From Formicarius rufipectus (lineage: Eukaryota; Chordata; Aves; Passeriformes; Formicariidae), in assembly GCA_013399695.1 (NCBI GenBank), contig VXAU01002436.1, forward strand, positions 262,684 to 326,683: 64,000 bases of DNA, written 5' to 3'. Under the pieces are notes generated by a model. The model did not search any database, was not told the origin of the DNA, and worked only from the letters and a program-made list of their open reading frames with translations. Both the position numbers and the translations under genes were made by a program. Of this stretch, positions 12,101-27,100 are shown piece after piece (position 1 is the stretch's first letter; each line of letters begins with the position of its first letter).

Positions 12101-15100
12101 TTTTTCCCCCTAAAACTGCAATCTGCTTGCAAAGGTAAGTGAAAACACAAAACTCTCCCTGTTCAAAAAATTATATTCCCTGCATTTCTCCCATTCTGGT
12201 GATTTTGCAGAGCGATGATGCAAAATGATGGAGGGAGCTGGAAATGGCCCTGATGCCCCAGGAGTGCCCGGCTGCAACCAAGCTCTGCTCAACAACAGAC
12301 AAGGAAAAACTATGTGAGAGTGAGAAATAGTAGGAATATACATTGTTTAAAGTCTTTTTTAAATCACAAAGGTGCCCATCACTCCCTGAGCAGCTCCAAG
12401 ACATGATCTGCTGCTGGATTAGTGTGTGGCTGTCTTCAGAAAGAGATCAGCCTTTCTCCACCAGCACACAGAGAGTGAGCTGAACAGCAGCCAACTTCAG
12501 GAGAAGCCATTTCACAGAGTGGGATTTGGTGCTGATTTTCTCCTCAGCATCTTCCCTCCTTCCCCAGACCAGCCATCTGCATCAGTGAGATTCATGAGAC
12601 AGAGAAAAGATGCTGCTTCTGCTTTTGTAGGTGGCTTGTGAGTGTCTGACCCAGCACTGCATCTGCCCAGGCAGCAGGTCCCACATGGATGCTGGCTTTG
12701 CAAAGTGAATTTGAGCCTTTTTCCAGCACCATGGGACTGGAAGTGACAGGATGGTGAGGGTGGAAGGAGGGGCTTGTGGTGGCCTGCCCCAAGCCAAGGG
12801 GGGCAATGTGCCATGAGGGTCCATGCTCATGCTCACCCCATCCCCAAGCACCTGGGGTGCCTGTTTGCCCGTGGAGACCCAGCATCTTCCCGCAGCCACC
12901 TCCCTTATTTGGTGCTCAGGAGCTCAGATCCTGTACTGTTTCCAAGAAGTTGCCATGGCAATGAAATGTAACCCAGAATGATGTTTCTCTGGCTCTGCGC
13001 CCCTTCTCCTCTCCGCCCCATCCCCCTCCTGAACCCAGCCTGTGTTTAGTGTTGTGCCAGGATGGGGTGAGCACCCCTGCCCTGCTGCATCCACTCACTG
13101 GGATGCCCCAAATGCACCAGCCCTCCCCCTGGGGACTGAGGATGGACAATTTGTAACACACCAGCTCTTGGTCACGGAGAGAGGAGGCATCTTCCCTGAA
13201 GCATCATCAGACCCAGCACTCAAGGGGCTGCAGGGGCTGTAAGGACCCTTGTCAGGAGATGCCTCAGCTTGCTGCACAGAAAAGGATCATATTCCCCCTA
13301 ATATTTTTCCCCACTGCCCAGAACACCTTTATCCAGTGGCGTGGTGGAAACTTACTCGGACAAATGCCATACAAGACTCACCCATGGCCTAGTTTGCACC
13401 AGGACCATCCTGGGATCTTCCATCCAAGAGGACCTGACAATGAGGGCTCAGGGGAGCCCCGACGCCGCTCGGGGTGCCGGTGCCGCCCGGCTCGGCCGGA
13501 GGAGCCCTCCCAGTCGGTCCCCCACGGCGGCGGGATGCGCGCCCGGAGGGACACGGCTGTTCTCAGCCCCGCCGAGGGACGAGGGTGGCCTCGGGGTCAC
13601 GTTCCCCATCTGTGGGATTCTCCCCCACTCGGGCCACGTGGGAGCCCAGCAGGAACGAGTGAGTCACGGCCGGCCCCACTTTTTACCATTTATAGTCAAA
13701 GTGAGCACGAAGCCACTGCTGGGTCCCTGGAGAGCCCGGCTCTGGCCCCGGAGCTCCCAGCCTGGCCCTGGCCTTTAGTATTTTCCTTTCATTCCCACTA
13801 TCTCTGGGGTCATCTCAAAGGGGGTAACTGGAGCCCGATGGAATTTCATCCTGTTTCTACTGAAATGGCCCATGAACAGCACCTCTCCCTGGTCCCCCAT
13901 GGGGACCACAGGGCTTTGTGGCTGCTCTTGGGACAGTGTGTGCGGGGCCAGTGCCACAAAACAGTACCCGGGAGGTGAAATGTGGCCCCACAGCAGCAGT
14001 GTGTGACCTTGGAAGTGATGATCAGGAATTCATTCACACTGATCTGCTGTCCTGGCTCGCCCCAGCTCTCACTCTCTGCACCGGTAGCACCACAACATCT
14101 GGCAGAATGTTCATCCAGAGGGTTTGAGGGGATCTCCCCAGGAAAAAAGCAAGGCCATGGCCCTGAGAAGGAGGGGGTGAGTGACAGTGCGTGTGTTTGT
14201 CCCTGAGGTTACCTGGGGAGTTGGGGGCTCTACCTTCCTCTTCTTCTTCTGGTTCTGCTTGTTTGTCCTGGGATAGACAATCAGCATCTCCAGCCACCTG
14301 TGGGCAGAGAAAGCAGAAGGTGAGGTCTGTGCTGGGGGGCAGCATGTAGGGATGGGAGTGACATTGACTGGTCAGGGTCAGTGTGGTGAATAGTACCAGA
14401 AATCATCCCAACCAGCTCCTGGAGACAAAAAAAAGGCAGCAGAGGAGGGGAGGAGGGATGACCTCGGGGTGCTTTGGCTCAAAGCCCACTCACTGTAAGA
14501 GGGCACAGCCAAGGCTGACATGGGGCAGGGATTCAAGGATCTTGAAAGACAGTGGAGAGGGATAGAGTCTCCAGCAGGACCTTCCCCCTCTGCTGATGCC
14601 AACACCCGCACACTGCACACAAAGTGCTTTTGTCTGAGCAAGAACAGCATGAACTTGGCATTGTGAAGTCCATCCCCTGCACAAGTCACTTGGGGGGACC
14701 CTCCTGTGCCCTGCCACTGCAGCCTGACGACCTGCCCAGCATCTCTGCCAACTCCACAGGGATCCAAGGACCGCTGGGAAATGCTCCTGCTTCAGCTGTC
14801 CCTGCTTCCCTCTCCTGCTCCCTCTGCTTCGCACGCTGCTGCTGTGAAGCGTTTGGAGATGACCACATCAAGTGGGGTTTGGTTAAGCAATAAATGCCAG
14901 AAGGACGAAATGAACGTATAACAAATTCTCCCCCAGCCAGGGAAATCTTCCTGTCGTGCTGCAACTGCAAACAAAACCCGCCTGGCTCAGCCCCAGAGTG
15001 GGACTGCTCGGGGATGATTAATGCCTGCAGTCAGGAGCAAACGCGCTGCTTCAAAACCCATCGCTGGGCCGATGAGCAATAAATCAGCCCCACCTCACTC

Positions 15101-18100
15101 TGCAGTGCCTCTCCCTCCCTCGGCAGGCAGGGCCAGCAACAAAGGCTGAGCTGTGAACTGGAGCGTGGGGAGAGGGAGGAGAGAGCAGGGCCTGGGGGCT
15201 GGCTGTAATTTGGGGAGTAGTGACTGCTCCTGCCTTGGCTGGAGGAGAGGAGCTGGTTTCCCTGTGCTGATTGCCCTGCGCCTCTGCATCCCAGCTCTGC
15301 AGCTGCTGCAACTCCAACGCTGTGAATGGGGTCAGGGGGGACAGGTCTGCCAGCCCAAAGTGCTTCACAGACAGGGAATGACCCATGCTCACATGTCTCA
15401 GCAGAGCAGGGAGGTTTCAACACAAGACAACATATATCCAATCAAAATCCCAAGCTCCTGGTAGAAAAATGCCTATTTCAACACCTATTTGCCAAAACAG
15501 GAGGAGGTGCAACCAAAGAAAATGCTTGGAAATAGAAATGCCAATGGAAAGCGCTGACTCTGCTGCTGCCAGGGCTGGGGGAGGTGGGAGACATCATGCC
15601 TCAGGAAGAGTGGGAAAGAGCCAGTGCTTCATCCCTTCCACTTCCTGCTCGAGTTTCAAATGTCAACAAATTGTGGGAGGGAGGCACTGAGCTGCAGGAG
15701 CCCCACGTGGGAAATGCTCACAGGTGAGCAGCAGCACCGCTGCAGTCCCTCGCTCTGTGCCAGCAGCTCGGCTCTCCCACAGCTCTGCATCCTCCCTGCT
15801 CCAGCTTCAACCCAAGACAGCATGCGAGTGATGGAAGAGGATGTTTCTAGGTCACCGTACAACACCTGGAGTTGGGAAATCTACCTTGATTTGCTCATTT
15901 TAGTGGCCTAATCTTCAGTGTTTCTGAGCCACTGCAGTTCAGTAGTAGGTGCTCCCTGCAGGACAGATGGGACAAGGTGGGCTGTATCCACCCCAGGATT
16001 CCATCTCTGCCCAGGGATGGACGAGGCAAAAAGCACCACAAGGTCACGCCAGCACCCATCAGGATCCCCAGCACCCAGGATGATGCACTGCCACAGCACC
16101 CAACCTTGGGCAAGGTCCAACTCACTCTCTTCTTCTCAGTTAATGGATGAGCCCAGCAGTGGCTCAGCCCCGGATCTGAACTCACCCACTGATGATCTCC
16201 TTGTTCTCGGCCCGGATGAAGTGCTCCTTCTCTGGTGTCAGGATGCACAAGGAGAACTTCTGCCCCGTCCGGCTCTCCCCATCCACCACATCCGTGCACT
16301 GGTTCATGTTGATGGTGCCCTGTGGGAGGGTCGTGGGCTGCAAGGGGAAGGAGAAGGGAGGATTGTTTAAGGAGAGAAGAGCGGGGGAGTGCAGAGTTGA
16401 GCCCTAAAGCCTCTCCTGGTGGACACCAGGATCCCACACACAGAGATGCTTTGCCCCTAAGTGCCCAGACCCATCTGTATGTTGTGCCAGCACACAGCAA
16501 AGCCCTGTGCCACACACTTGGGCAGGTACAAGCCCTGCCAGCCCACTCTGGTCCACTGCTGCCAGCAAGACACTTCTCCCACACCAAATAAACAGGGGAG
16601 GATGGTTGCCCCACTGTAACACTGGGACACCAAGGAAAGGCACCAAGTGTCTGGCTTTGGGTCTGCAGCTCTGAACCATCTGGGGTTGGGTGGCATCTGG
16701 GGACAGGACTTGCAAAGCAGCAAGATCCCACTGCCCTCACCACAGGATGGCTCAGGGACAGACAGACAAACACACATGCCAGGTTTTTTCCATTAAAACT
16801 AAAAAGATCCCATAGATTTTGCCAGGGAGGGACCACAGCATGGACAGCACTTTATTTGTCTGGTGGGTTCTGTGAACAGTGTCACCTCTACGCCCCCTTT
16901 CTCCAAGCAGAGACAGTAAAGTGGGACAGGTGGTGGCCCCTGTGGCCTGAGGGGCTGTGGAGGCACACGCAGAGGGGTGTCAGCACTGACAAGAGCTGAC
17001 AGGTCCATCTGGAGCAGCTCTGGCTCATCCGATTACAGGAACCCGCTCCTAGTTCATGGCACCCACAGCCCTCCCTCCCTGAGCACTGATGCCAAGGCTT
17101 CCCCATCCCCAGCCTGCCTGTCCCCACCAGGCTTGGTGACTCTGGGGTCCTTTCAACATCCCAGAGCAAACCTGCACCTGGGGCATAAACAACTGATGGA
17201 GGGATCCCTCCACACAGCCAGTGACACAAAAGGAGGACCCAAAGCAGCCCATGGCTACCTTCTCACCCTGTCAAAGCCTCCTTGTGCCCTCCAGATGGCC
17301 AGGCCAACAAGTAGACGGATTTTTGGCAGATGCTGTTAAGGTTTTTACCATGGAAACCAGCTCTCCTGCCAGCAAAACTCCTCCAAGAGCAGCCTGCACC
17401 ATGCAAAGAAAGGGTGACTGGGGAGAGCTCAATGGTCCCAGGAAATGCAGATCAGCCCCATCAAAGTCCCCAGTTCACCCATCCATGGGCAGCAGGAAAA
17501 AAACCCTTTCCCCAGTTAAATGGCTTTTCCTGCAGCTGTGTCCCTGGGTGGGAGCATCCTTTGACAGCTCAGGGGTGGCATGGAGCCATCACGGGTGCTG
17601 CAGCAAATGTGTAAACAAACAGGACCAGTTGTACATCAAGGACACCAAAATCTTCTCCTTTCCTTTGTGGAAATCAGCATGCCCAGACCCCATGGATGGA
17701 GTCCTGACCCCCAGCCCAGTGCATGCACAGCTGCCCACCCTGCATGGCTTTGGGTACTCAGTTCCTAAGAGGATTTTTTGTCTTAGAAAACAAAAATAAA
17801 ACCCCGCTTTCCGGGAGCTATAAAAACCCAACGGAAAAACTTTCTCCTGTTCCAAGCGGAGTCTTAGAATCGTTTTTGTCTTGCTGGCTTTTGGCACAGC
17901 CAAGCCCTCCAGGACTGTGAGGTTCAGGTCCAACCTCCTTCCCCACCCACAGCGGCTTTGCACCAGGGAATGCAACCAGGACAGGGGGAAAAGGGGTTGA
18001 GGAGGAGGGAGGGAGGGAGTCCTAGTCCCTCAAGGGTGTCCTGGGCCACTTAGTGCTTTGGCTCCCTGTAAGGCTCCCCAAAGATTTGGCAGGGAGATGG

Positions 18101-21100
18101 CACAGGAGAAGAGGAAGAGCTGAAACCTGTCTGCCTCTGCAACCCCAAGGCAGCGTTGAGGGCGGCTTCCCTTGGAGCTCACACCCCACCCTGACCGAAG
18201 CGTGCCAGAGCGGAGGAGCCGGTTTGGGCCCCACCACGGCGGGGCTGGCCCTGAAAAGTGGTTTTGCCACTCACCCCTCCTTGTGAGGATGAATGTTGGC
18301 ATCTTGCACAGCCTGATACATTGGTTCTTGTCCACCATCTCACCTCTGAGCCAGGGTGCCAGGGAAAGGGCTGGGAGCAAAGCTAGGACTAACCCTCAGG
18401 CACCTGCAGCCCTAGGGATGAACCCACCATCCCACAGCAGACCCACTGTGCCCCCACACCTCCCAGCTGCAGATGAAACCTGACAGACCAGCAGCCTCAT
18501 CTGCTCAGGATGTAAATTCCTTTACACCATTTATTTCCTTCCTTGGAGGCGCCACAGGCACTTTGAAGTGAAATGCAAATGGTGCTGGGTGGAAACGCGT
18601 GTGTGCGCACACGCAAACCCCACCAAGGAAAAGGAGGGGGCTCAGATCCCTTCCCCTCCTCTGAGCACCCCATTCTGGGTTGGGGGGATTCCCAAGGCTG
18701 GGGTCCTTTGGGGAAGGATGAGCAGAGCTGGTCCCTGGGCTAGTCCAATGCCAGGTGAGGACTGCATGGCTCTGGCTCTTGTAAGGGAATAAATACATGC
18801 AGAAACAGGGAGGTGTTATATGGCAGAGATGCCAAAACAACAACAACAAGGCTGGGACTTCAAGCAGCCCTCTGAAGAGCAATTGCTTTGATACAAAGCT
18901 GCACCCAGCATTAGACCCCAGAGTGGTTTTGTGTCTGGGTGAGGCAGGAGTGGACACTCAGGCTCAGCTCCTGCTCCAGCTGACAGCCCCATCCCCAGGT
19001 GCTGGCCCTGCCTTTGCCATTTCCCATGCTGCTGTCCATGGGACAGAGCACACAGCTACTCCAGAACTGCATCTGGTGCTCAGGTGTGTCATTTCCCTGG
19101 AGGCAGGAGCCAAAGCACAACAAGGTGCACTTCTGGAAGCACAGAGGACACCACAATGGGCACCACCACCAGCTCTCCTTGGTGCCATCAGCCACCTCTG
19201 GTCCACACAATGGAGCAGCCCCTGCCTGCTGCTGGCACAGGGAAGGGAGCACTTGCACCACACAAGCAGACACCACTCTCCATACTGCCAGTACCAGCGG
19301 AGCAAGTGGAGCCAAGACACAATTGTGTTGCTGTTTCCCTCTGGAATTACAGATCCCTACTGACACACACGTGCTCGCAGCGTCCCTCGCCACAGTACAC
19401 AAAGCCCATAGTACACTCTCCTCCTCCTCCTCTCCCTCCCCGGGTGCCCAGGACGTGAGTCATGCCATGCCATCTTCATCAACAATCCCAGCAACCTCCA
19501 GATGAGATGCAGGGACCTTTGGATGGATGCTCGTAGGATGCAGAGCCCAGCAACTGCAGCAGCCCCCTTTTTGGGCACTGGAACACAAGGAAAGAAAGAA
19601 CAGGGACCTCCTAGAGGCCTGAAGGAAGAAATCCCAAGCAGGGCATTACTGCATCCTCCTGCACACCACTGAATGCTCCATGGGTGATGAACTCCCAGGT
19701 GCAATGGCTGCTGCTGAAAGTAAACAGGGATTATCTGCAACTCCCTAATTTCCATATGGTTTTTCAGGGTTGAGGTAGAAAGCCAGGATTACTTAAGATT
19801 CAGAAATCTCTTAATTTTCTCCAAGTACCTTCGCTGTCATTTCTAACACATGTGGATCACAGGAGTTCGATATAAAACACAAGGGAGATTTGCTCAGCAG
19901 CTGCACACAGGATGTTTTGCAGCAGGTAACCCCACGGTCAAGCTCCTGAGGAGTGGCTCTGCCACAGGTTTGGTGGGACACAGCCAATGCCCACACCATT
20001 CTCCGGGCTCATTACACAATGTGGGCTGATGAAATCTGGAACACAACCTTTAAAGAAAGGCGATGGGGCAGGGGGAGGAGGAAACCAAACAAAAGGGACA
20101 TTTTCCTTTCTGCCAAGAACCAGGAGGGGAAGAGAAAAGAGAAAAAAAAACCACAACCATTTGTCTCTCCCGCATGGCAGGGTGGTTGCCTTGGCACCGG
20201 GGCCTGGCTGTCCCGGGGGGAGCTCATGGCTCTGCTGTGACGAGCTCAGGCTCTGGCTGGCTCTGCCCTGGCTACCGGCTCTGCCTCAGAGCAGCAGTGA
20301 GCCCGTGGTGCCTGGGGAAGAGACATCCACACACGTTCATGCTGCCTCCATAAATTTGCCCTGACAAATGTTAATTCTCCGAGCTAAAATATTCATGAGG
20401 GCGGCTGCCGAGTGTGCTGCTCACTCACAGTGCTCCTGAGTGCTCTGCAACCAGCAGCTCCCAGGTTTGGCTCAAAGTTTCCTCCACCCCAGTGCCTGGG
20501 CTCAGCTGATCAGGGTGCTTGAGGTGGGATGCAAGGCTGGGCTGTGGAGTGGGAGGGAACAAGACTCCACTGTCCCATGGCCACAGGCACATCTGGGCAA
20601 CGTGGAGACAACTATGGCTTGGGCAAGGGCAGTGGGACAGGCAGCTCCTGGCAGCAGCTCAGCACTGGGAACCCAAACCATGCACCGTTCCTGCTGGGAG
20701 GTCATCAACAAAGCACCAGCTTCTTGAGAACTCACAGAAACATTACGCTTGGAAAAGACCTCTAATATCACTGAGTCCAACCATCAATGCAGGGCACTAT
20801 CAGCTCCACCACTAAACCATGTCCCTAAGCACCACATCTACACGCTTTCTGAACACTTCCAGGGATGGTGACTCCACCACTGCTCTGAGCAGCCCGTTCC
20901 AGTGCCTGACCACCCTTTCAGCAAACAGATTTTTCCTAATACCTCATCTAAACCTTTGGAGCAACTTGAGGCTGTTTCCTCTTTGTTCTGTATCACTTGT
21001 TACCTGGAAGAAGAGACCAACCCCTACCTGGCTACAACCTCCTTTCAGGTAGTTGCAGAGGATCCCTCTTCAGCCATGCCGGGCTATGCACAGCCCCTCA

Positions 21101-24100
21101 AATCCCAGCTGGGGATGCACCTCCCAAGCCCCAGTGTGGGATACACTGTGCAGGCTCTGGTGGCAGTGGAGCAGCCACGGTGTGCCCCAAGCTGCCCAGG
21201 CACTGGGTGAGCATGGCTGGCACAGCATCAGGGCTCTAATGAGCCTTTTAGGCTTCCTGCCACCAGGCACGAGGCTATCGATACAGCCCCAGCGCAGCCA
21301 GAGCGCTGCAGCGGGAAGGTTCTGTTACACTTACACATCAGCTGGCAGGCTGAGCATCCTGGATTTATTAAATTAGACAAAGGCTCTTGAAAATTACCTC
21401 TGCAGGCTCTGCAAAGGGATGGACTGGAGCAGTCACCCATCAAAGGGCAGCAGAAGGATGTGCTCCTCCATTCCCATGGCAGCCTCTGCTCTCCCTGTGC
21501 CATCCAAGCAATCTTTTCTTAGCCACCTAAGCACACCTTTCCCACATGCAGCCTTCCTGTATCACATCTACTAATCAGTGAGGACACAGAAACCTCTGGC
21601 TTGCTCAGACCACGGACCAGGCAATAGAAAAGGAAGTTTTTTTCCTCTGACAAGGGAATTATAGAATAATAGAATCATTAAGGTTAAAAAAGACCTTTAA
21701 GATCATCAAGTGCAGCTGTCAACCCAGCACCACCTCCATGTTCACCGTTCAATCACATCCTCAAGGAGATGGGATGAGTTAGCAAGTGCCACACATGTCT
21801 GTCTCTGCATGCCAGGCCCCTGAAGAGCCCTCCTGAGCCTCTACCAGGACATAAAACAACATCGGCTCCACTTTTGCCAGTGGGAAGGAATTTTCTTCCC
21901 CGGGAGCAGTTTGAGAAGGGGGTGAAGTGCAGGGGCCGGGCAGGAGAGTTCAGCCAGGGGCCGCTTTTAAGCAGAGTCGGTGTTTATGTCCACAGACAGC
22001 GAGTCTAAACACTGAACGAGGCCGAGAGCTGCCTGCAAACTGGCCGGGAGCACCCTCGGGCTCCTCTCCCACCCAGTGCCACCTCAGCCAGGCACAGGCA
22101 GCTCCCACTCCCGGGGAGCCCAGAGAGCAGGTTTGGGGCCACACATCCCATCTGCAGCTCTGTCCCCACGGGCACCCATCCGGCACACGGGTGCTGGAGC
22201 GGAGCGAGTCCGGCCGGTGCTGTGCAGAGGCTGGAGTCGGCTTGTCTTGGCCTTATAAGGCTATTTTTGCACTACTCTTGCAGCTCCCAGCTGCTCCCCA
22301 CTCCAAAGCAGGGTCGGAGCTGGCAGCCAGAGCCTAGCCTGCCTCCTTCCTGTTAACCTCTTTCCTGCTGAACAGCTTCCAAGGGGTCCAAGAACGATGG
22401 GAACAGCCATACCCTGTCCTGGTACAGATGCCCGAGCCAGGCAGGGAGGGTCAGCAAACCCAGTGGTGGTACCAGGCGGGTTCACCCTCCCTCAGCACTG
22501 AGGTCTGACCCTCTGCAGTGCTGCCAAACCCAGGGAGCCCTTCAGGGAAGCTTGCACCCATGAACATGCACGCTCCACATCCAACGCTGCTGGAGGAGAA
22601 GAGGGACAGGGATGCAGAGAATTCTGGCACCATGATGGAAATGAGAGTAAGGTCCCACCAGGATGGAGGTCGAGAGGCTGCTCTGAGCTGTCATCCTGGC
22701 TGTTTGGGGACCAAAGCAAAAGCCAAACATTGCACAAAGAGCTTGGAGCATCCGCTCAATCCCTGTCCCAGCTCTTTGGGGACCAAAGCAGAAGTCCAGC
22801 ATTGCACAGACACTAGACAGCCCTGCAGTGCCAGACACCATCTCACAGCCTTGCAAAGCAGAGTTATTCTTTCCTCTTGCTCTCTGGGATTTAGATGCAT
22901 TTAAAATGCAAAATGTCCTCCTCCCCTACTCAGAGGAGGGTGGGAGGAATACATGATAACAGATCCAACCCCATCTGCTCGCAGCTGCCAGTGTGGCATC
23001 TTCCCCGCTCCCTGACACACAAGCTCAATAGCCAAAGGGGAAGCAAATATCTGCAGCCTTCCAGGGAGTTGTCATGGCAATCAGCCCAATGGCAAAAACG
23101 CGGTGAGACCAAGCACCAGGATGGTAAACATGGGAGGGACCAGAGCCTGGCGCAGGGATTATGGCAGGAGAGTTGCCTGGAGAGGGAAACGCAGTCATCT
23201 GGGGGTGGGAAGAAAAAATGGGCTTCATTTGCATCTTGATAACTGAATTTCAAATTGCACCGCTCCAAATTGGCCTTGTGAACTTTATCCTCCACCCCCT
23301 CGGTGTAGGAGACAGGTCCCAGGTGGTCCCTGCACGGTGCTGCCAGGCTCCCATGTGCAGGAGCTCACCACCAGCTCCGGGAGTGCCGGCCCACACTTCT
23401 CTCCCCAGGAGCAAAGGGCTCCACTAAATACCAGAAACCACCCCCCCAGAAGGTCACTCCCACACAGAGATAGTTATACACACAGTGATGCCAGTTTTGG
23501 AGACAGCTCAGGAGGCACAAAGCTTGGATTGAGGCAGGATGATCTCCACCTGTGTTGACCAGCCCTGCTCCGCCACAGCTGGACCTGGATTTCTGCTTCG
23601 TGGGGGTGAGGGAAACATGACCAAGGCAAGGGTCATCCAAGGAAAGAAGCAAATTAAATCAATCAAATCCCAGTACCTCCCCAAGTGAATCCATCTTCCC
23701 TCCAGGCTAGAAAGGAAGGAGGGACAGGTCTCCCAGTCTCCAGCCATTCCATAACCTCTCCTGCAAACGCAACTGAGCAGAGGAATCAGAGCAAACACAC
23801 AGCGACAGGCCGAGCCATCAGCACCATCACAGCCATGTGAAGCCATCTCTGACACCTGTTGCCTGGAGCTCTGGATAATTTAAGGCCCTGCAGTGCCCGA
23901 GGCTGTGGTGGGGTTTCCCACCTTCTTCCCAAGGACTGTCAATACAGAGTCTTGTACCAGCCCTCAACAACTGCAGGGGAGGAGAGGATAACCCTGGGGA
24001 TCAGCAGCAGCAGATCCACCAGAGGCTCTGCAACTCCCACGGGCACAGATGCTTCTGTGGAGGTTCTTGAATCCGGCCAAATTAGTCTGGAAATCTCATT

Positions 24101-27100
24101 ATTCCCCAGTGCTGCTCTTATGAGCTTTGCAGAGCTTCCTGCTGGGCTGGGAATAGCAGGCAGCTGAGCTCCCAGGGCGCTTGGGGGTCTGCAGCTGGAG
24201 GTGTGAGGGCCAACCCGAGCAGAAGAGGTGGGGTTGGGTTGCCCAAAAAAGCAGTAGCCACATCCTGCACCCCACACCTTACCCTTACAGAAAACCCCAT
24301 ACCTGCTCTGCACTGCTCCCAGCAGCTTCCAGACAAACTCTAGAGACCTTTCCGAAGTCCAGGTGACAGCTGGAGAGTTTTTTTCCAAACTCTGACCATT
24401 GGCCATCCAACTGATTGGCACAGCAGCTTTTCTGGGCCAGTTTCAAGAAGAAAAGCTCCCAACAGGCACAGGCAGCTGGTGTGTGGCAAGGAGACCACTC
24501 AGCAACAACTCGAGCTGGGCTTTGCTGCTGTGTGGAAGGTGTGGTGGAGGTGCTGATGCAGATGGCAAAGAGCTGTCCTGGCAAGGCAGGCACCATCAGT
24601 TTCAAAGGCAAGTGGCATGTGGGGCAAGATGTGCTTTAAACCCCCAGGAAAAGGCTGGGAATACCACACCAGACTGCTGGAACTGTTCCCATGTCCCATG
24701 GGAGCACTGCTTGCTCCCTAAACTTGCTGCTCACATCTGGCTCCTGGACTTGCAGAGGGGCTGAGGGAGAGGAGGGAGTTCACAGCTGTGAGCTGCTCCC
24801 AGGAGCACTCTGCAACCTCTGCTTTGGGAGCAGCCACTCCACCCCAGCAGAGAGGAGCAATCTGGGGCTGATGCATCCATGGGGGGTGAGCCCGAGGGGG
24901 TTTCTCCATCCCCCATGCCTGGGATGACAGACTTCACCCCCCTCCAGCATCGGCCTGTACACAGCATTAACCATCCAGGCAAGCCAAACATCCCCTCCCT
25001 CCACACATCTGCTCCATCGATAATCCCCACTGTCCTTCCCCTCACGGGAAAGCAGCCAGGAAAGTGAACCAAAACTCTAATTATATCCCAGCACCCTGGT
25101 GATCCCTGTGACTTTATCAATGCGATCACAACACGGCTCAAGAAGCAAGGAGGAAAGGGCCAAGGCTGGGTGTGCTCCAAAACCACACCTCTTCTCCCCA
25201 GCCACAGCATCACACAACAGGTGGAAATCCCGTACAAGATCAGGATGCTGCCAGGACACTTCTAAAATCACCCTGTGGGTTTGCCCCCTCTGCTAAAGGG
25301 ACACCAGCAAAGGGAACTGGGAGGAGAGGTGACAATGGTGGGCCACAGTGGGAGAGCAGCCATGGCCTCGCTGCAGGTTCCCAGGGCACTCTTTGGCCAT
25401 AAAATCAGGGAGATCCACAGCTATGGCACCCAAAGCCACAGCACCCAAGGCATGGGGCGTGCAAGAATGAGGAAGCCCAGGATCACAACACAGAGTGGTC
25501 TGGGTTGGAAGGGACCTAAAAGACCATCTCATTCCATCCTCTGCCCTGGGCAGGGACACTTTCCACTTGGAGCCAGGTTGCTCCAAGCCTCATCCAACTT
25601 AGTCTTGGACACTTCCAGGGATGAGGCAGCCACAGCTTCTCTGGGCAACCTGTGCCAGGGCCTCACAGGGAAGAATTCCTTCCATGCAGCCCCATGGCAA
25701 GGGGTGACGAGGCATGGCTGTAGGGTTCATGCCACAGGAAAAAACCCCTCCATGGTAGGTGGGACCTCCCCAGCTCCTGGAGCACCCCGAGCCCCACAGG
25801 CAGCCCCTCTGCCCCAGGGATGTGCTCTCCCATAACAATGGAACAGATCTTGGAGCAGCTGAGCTGCCTGTGGCAGGTGGAAGGGTACAAGTCTGTTAAC
25901 ACACACTCCAACAAATCAGCTCCTGGATCGGATCCTGTGGGAAGGAGGTGAAGGGTAAGCGAAGTTGCTGCACACATGATTTACTTATGTTAATTTTAAC
26001 TTCCAGCAAGGCTGTCTGGCTGTTTTATCTCGTTGCCTACTTGCAGTCAGACTTCAGTGACTGCAGAAAAGAGTCTCTTCCACAGCTTTGAAGGAGCAGG
26101 ACAAACGAAAAAGGTCATACAAAACATGTGTTACCACAAGCACATTCACATGCTGTTACCTGGTCCAGTATGAAGGAAAAACAGTATTTTGATGGCATTT
26201 TTTGTCTACCTTTCTATCTTGCAGCACATGAAAACTCAATGAACAAGATTAATGATCAAACCTGCCTGGAAATTCTCATTTTTCACCAAAAATGCATCAA
26301 AACAACACAGACAAAAGGGGTAAGACTCCAGCAAAAACCCTGAGAAAAGCTGCTTACAAAACCTCACTGAAGACCTTGTCTTGCCTCCACGCAAGTTTTA
26401 ACCTGACAACGTCCCTTTTACAGACTCCAAACCTGATGAATAATTCATGCCCGGGATAAAGCAGAAATATCATATTCACCAATGCTTACCTAACTGAGGA
26501 ACAAGGACTGCAAATAAGTAATTTATTAACCCCAAACCGTGTTGCTGCTTGAACAGAGGGCACACCTTGGCTTTTGGCCCCAAAAACATCAGCGGAAAGA
26601 AAACCTGCTCTTGGGCTGTGGCAAGACCCCTCACTCTCACCACACCTTCAGCATAAACATGCCTCATCCTAGGTGCTGATGCGGGGGAACCCCCCAAAAG
26701 CAAGGCTGGGAGATGCCACCCTCCTCCTCCTCCTCCCTGAGGGTCACAGCCACCCCTTCTCCACCGGGAGGAGCGTGGTGGTGGTAGCGGGAAGCCCCCA
26801 ACCCCGCGCTCGCCCACGGCTCCAGCCGCTTTCTCAGGCATTCCAAAATGTGGCCGGAGTGTCTTTCAGCAGCACACCCCCCTCCACGGCTGGACAGCTG
26901 CCTAATTGCATATTTATTTATCCCTGCATTTTCCCAGCTCCCCGCACACACTGGCGCAGGGTTGGGGGGGAAAGCCAAGGCCGGCTCCCAGTGCGGACCC
27001 AAAAAAACAACCCCCAAAAACCAGGGGAGTGCAGCTCCCCACATTCCCTGGAGGCTGGGAGGAAGCTGGGAAGCGTAGGGCTGGCTGGGAGAGGGGTGGG

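Noticed and set aside
15895..16836. 313-codon minus-strand frame over MPRIP exon 4
   Set aside because: It reads exon 4 in the wrong frame; the true frame has PH-domain sequence and proper splice sites.
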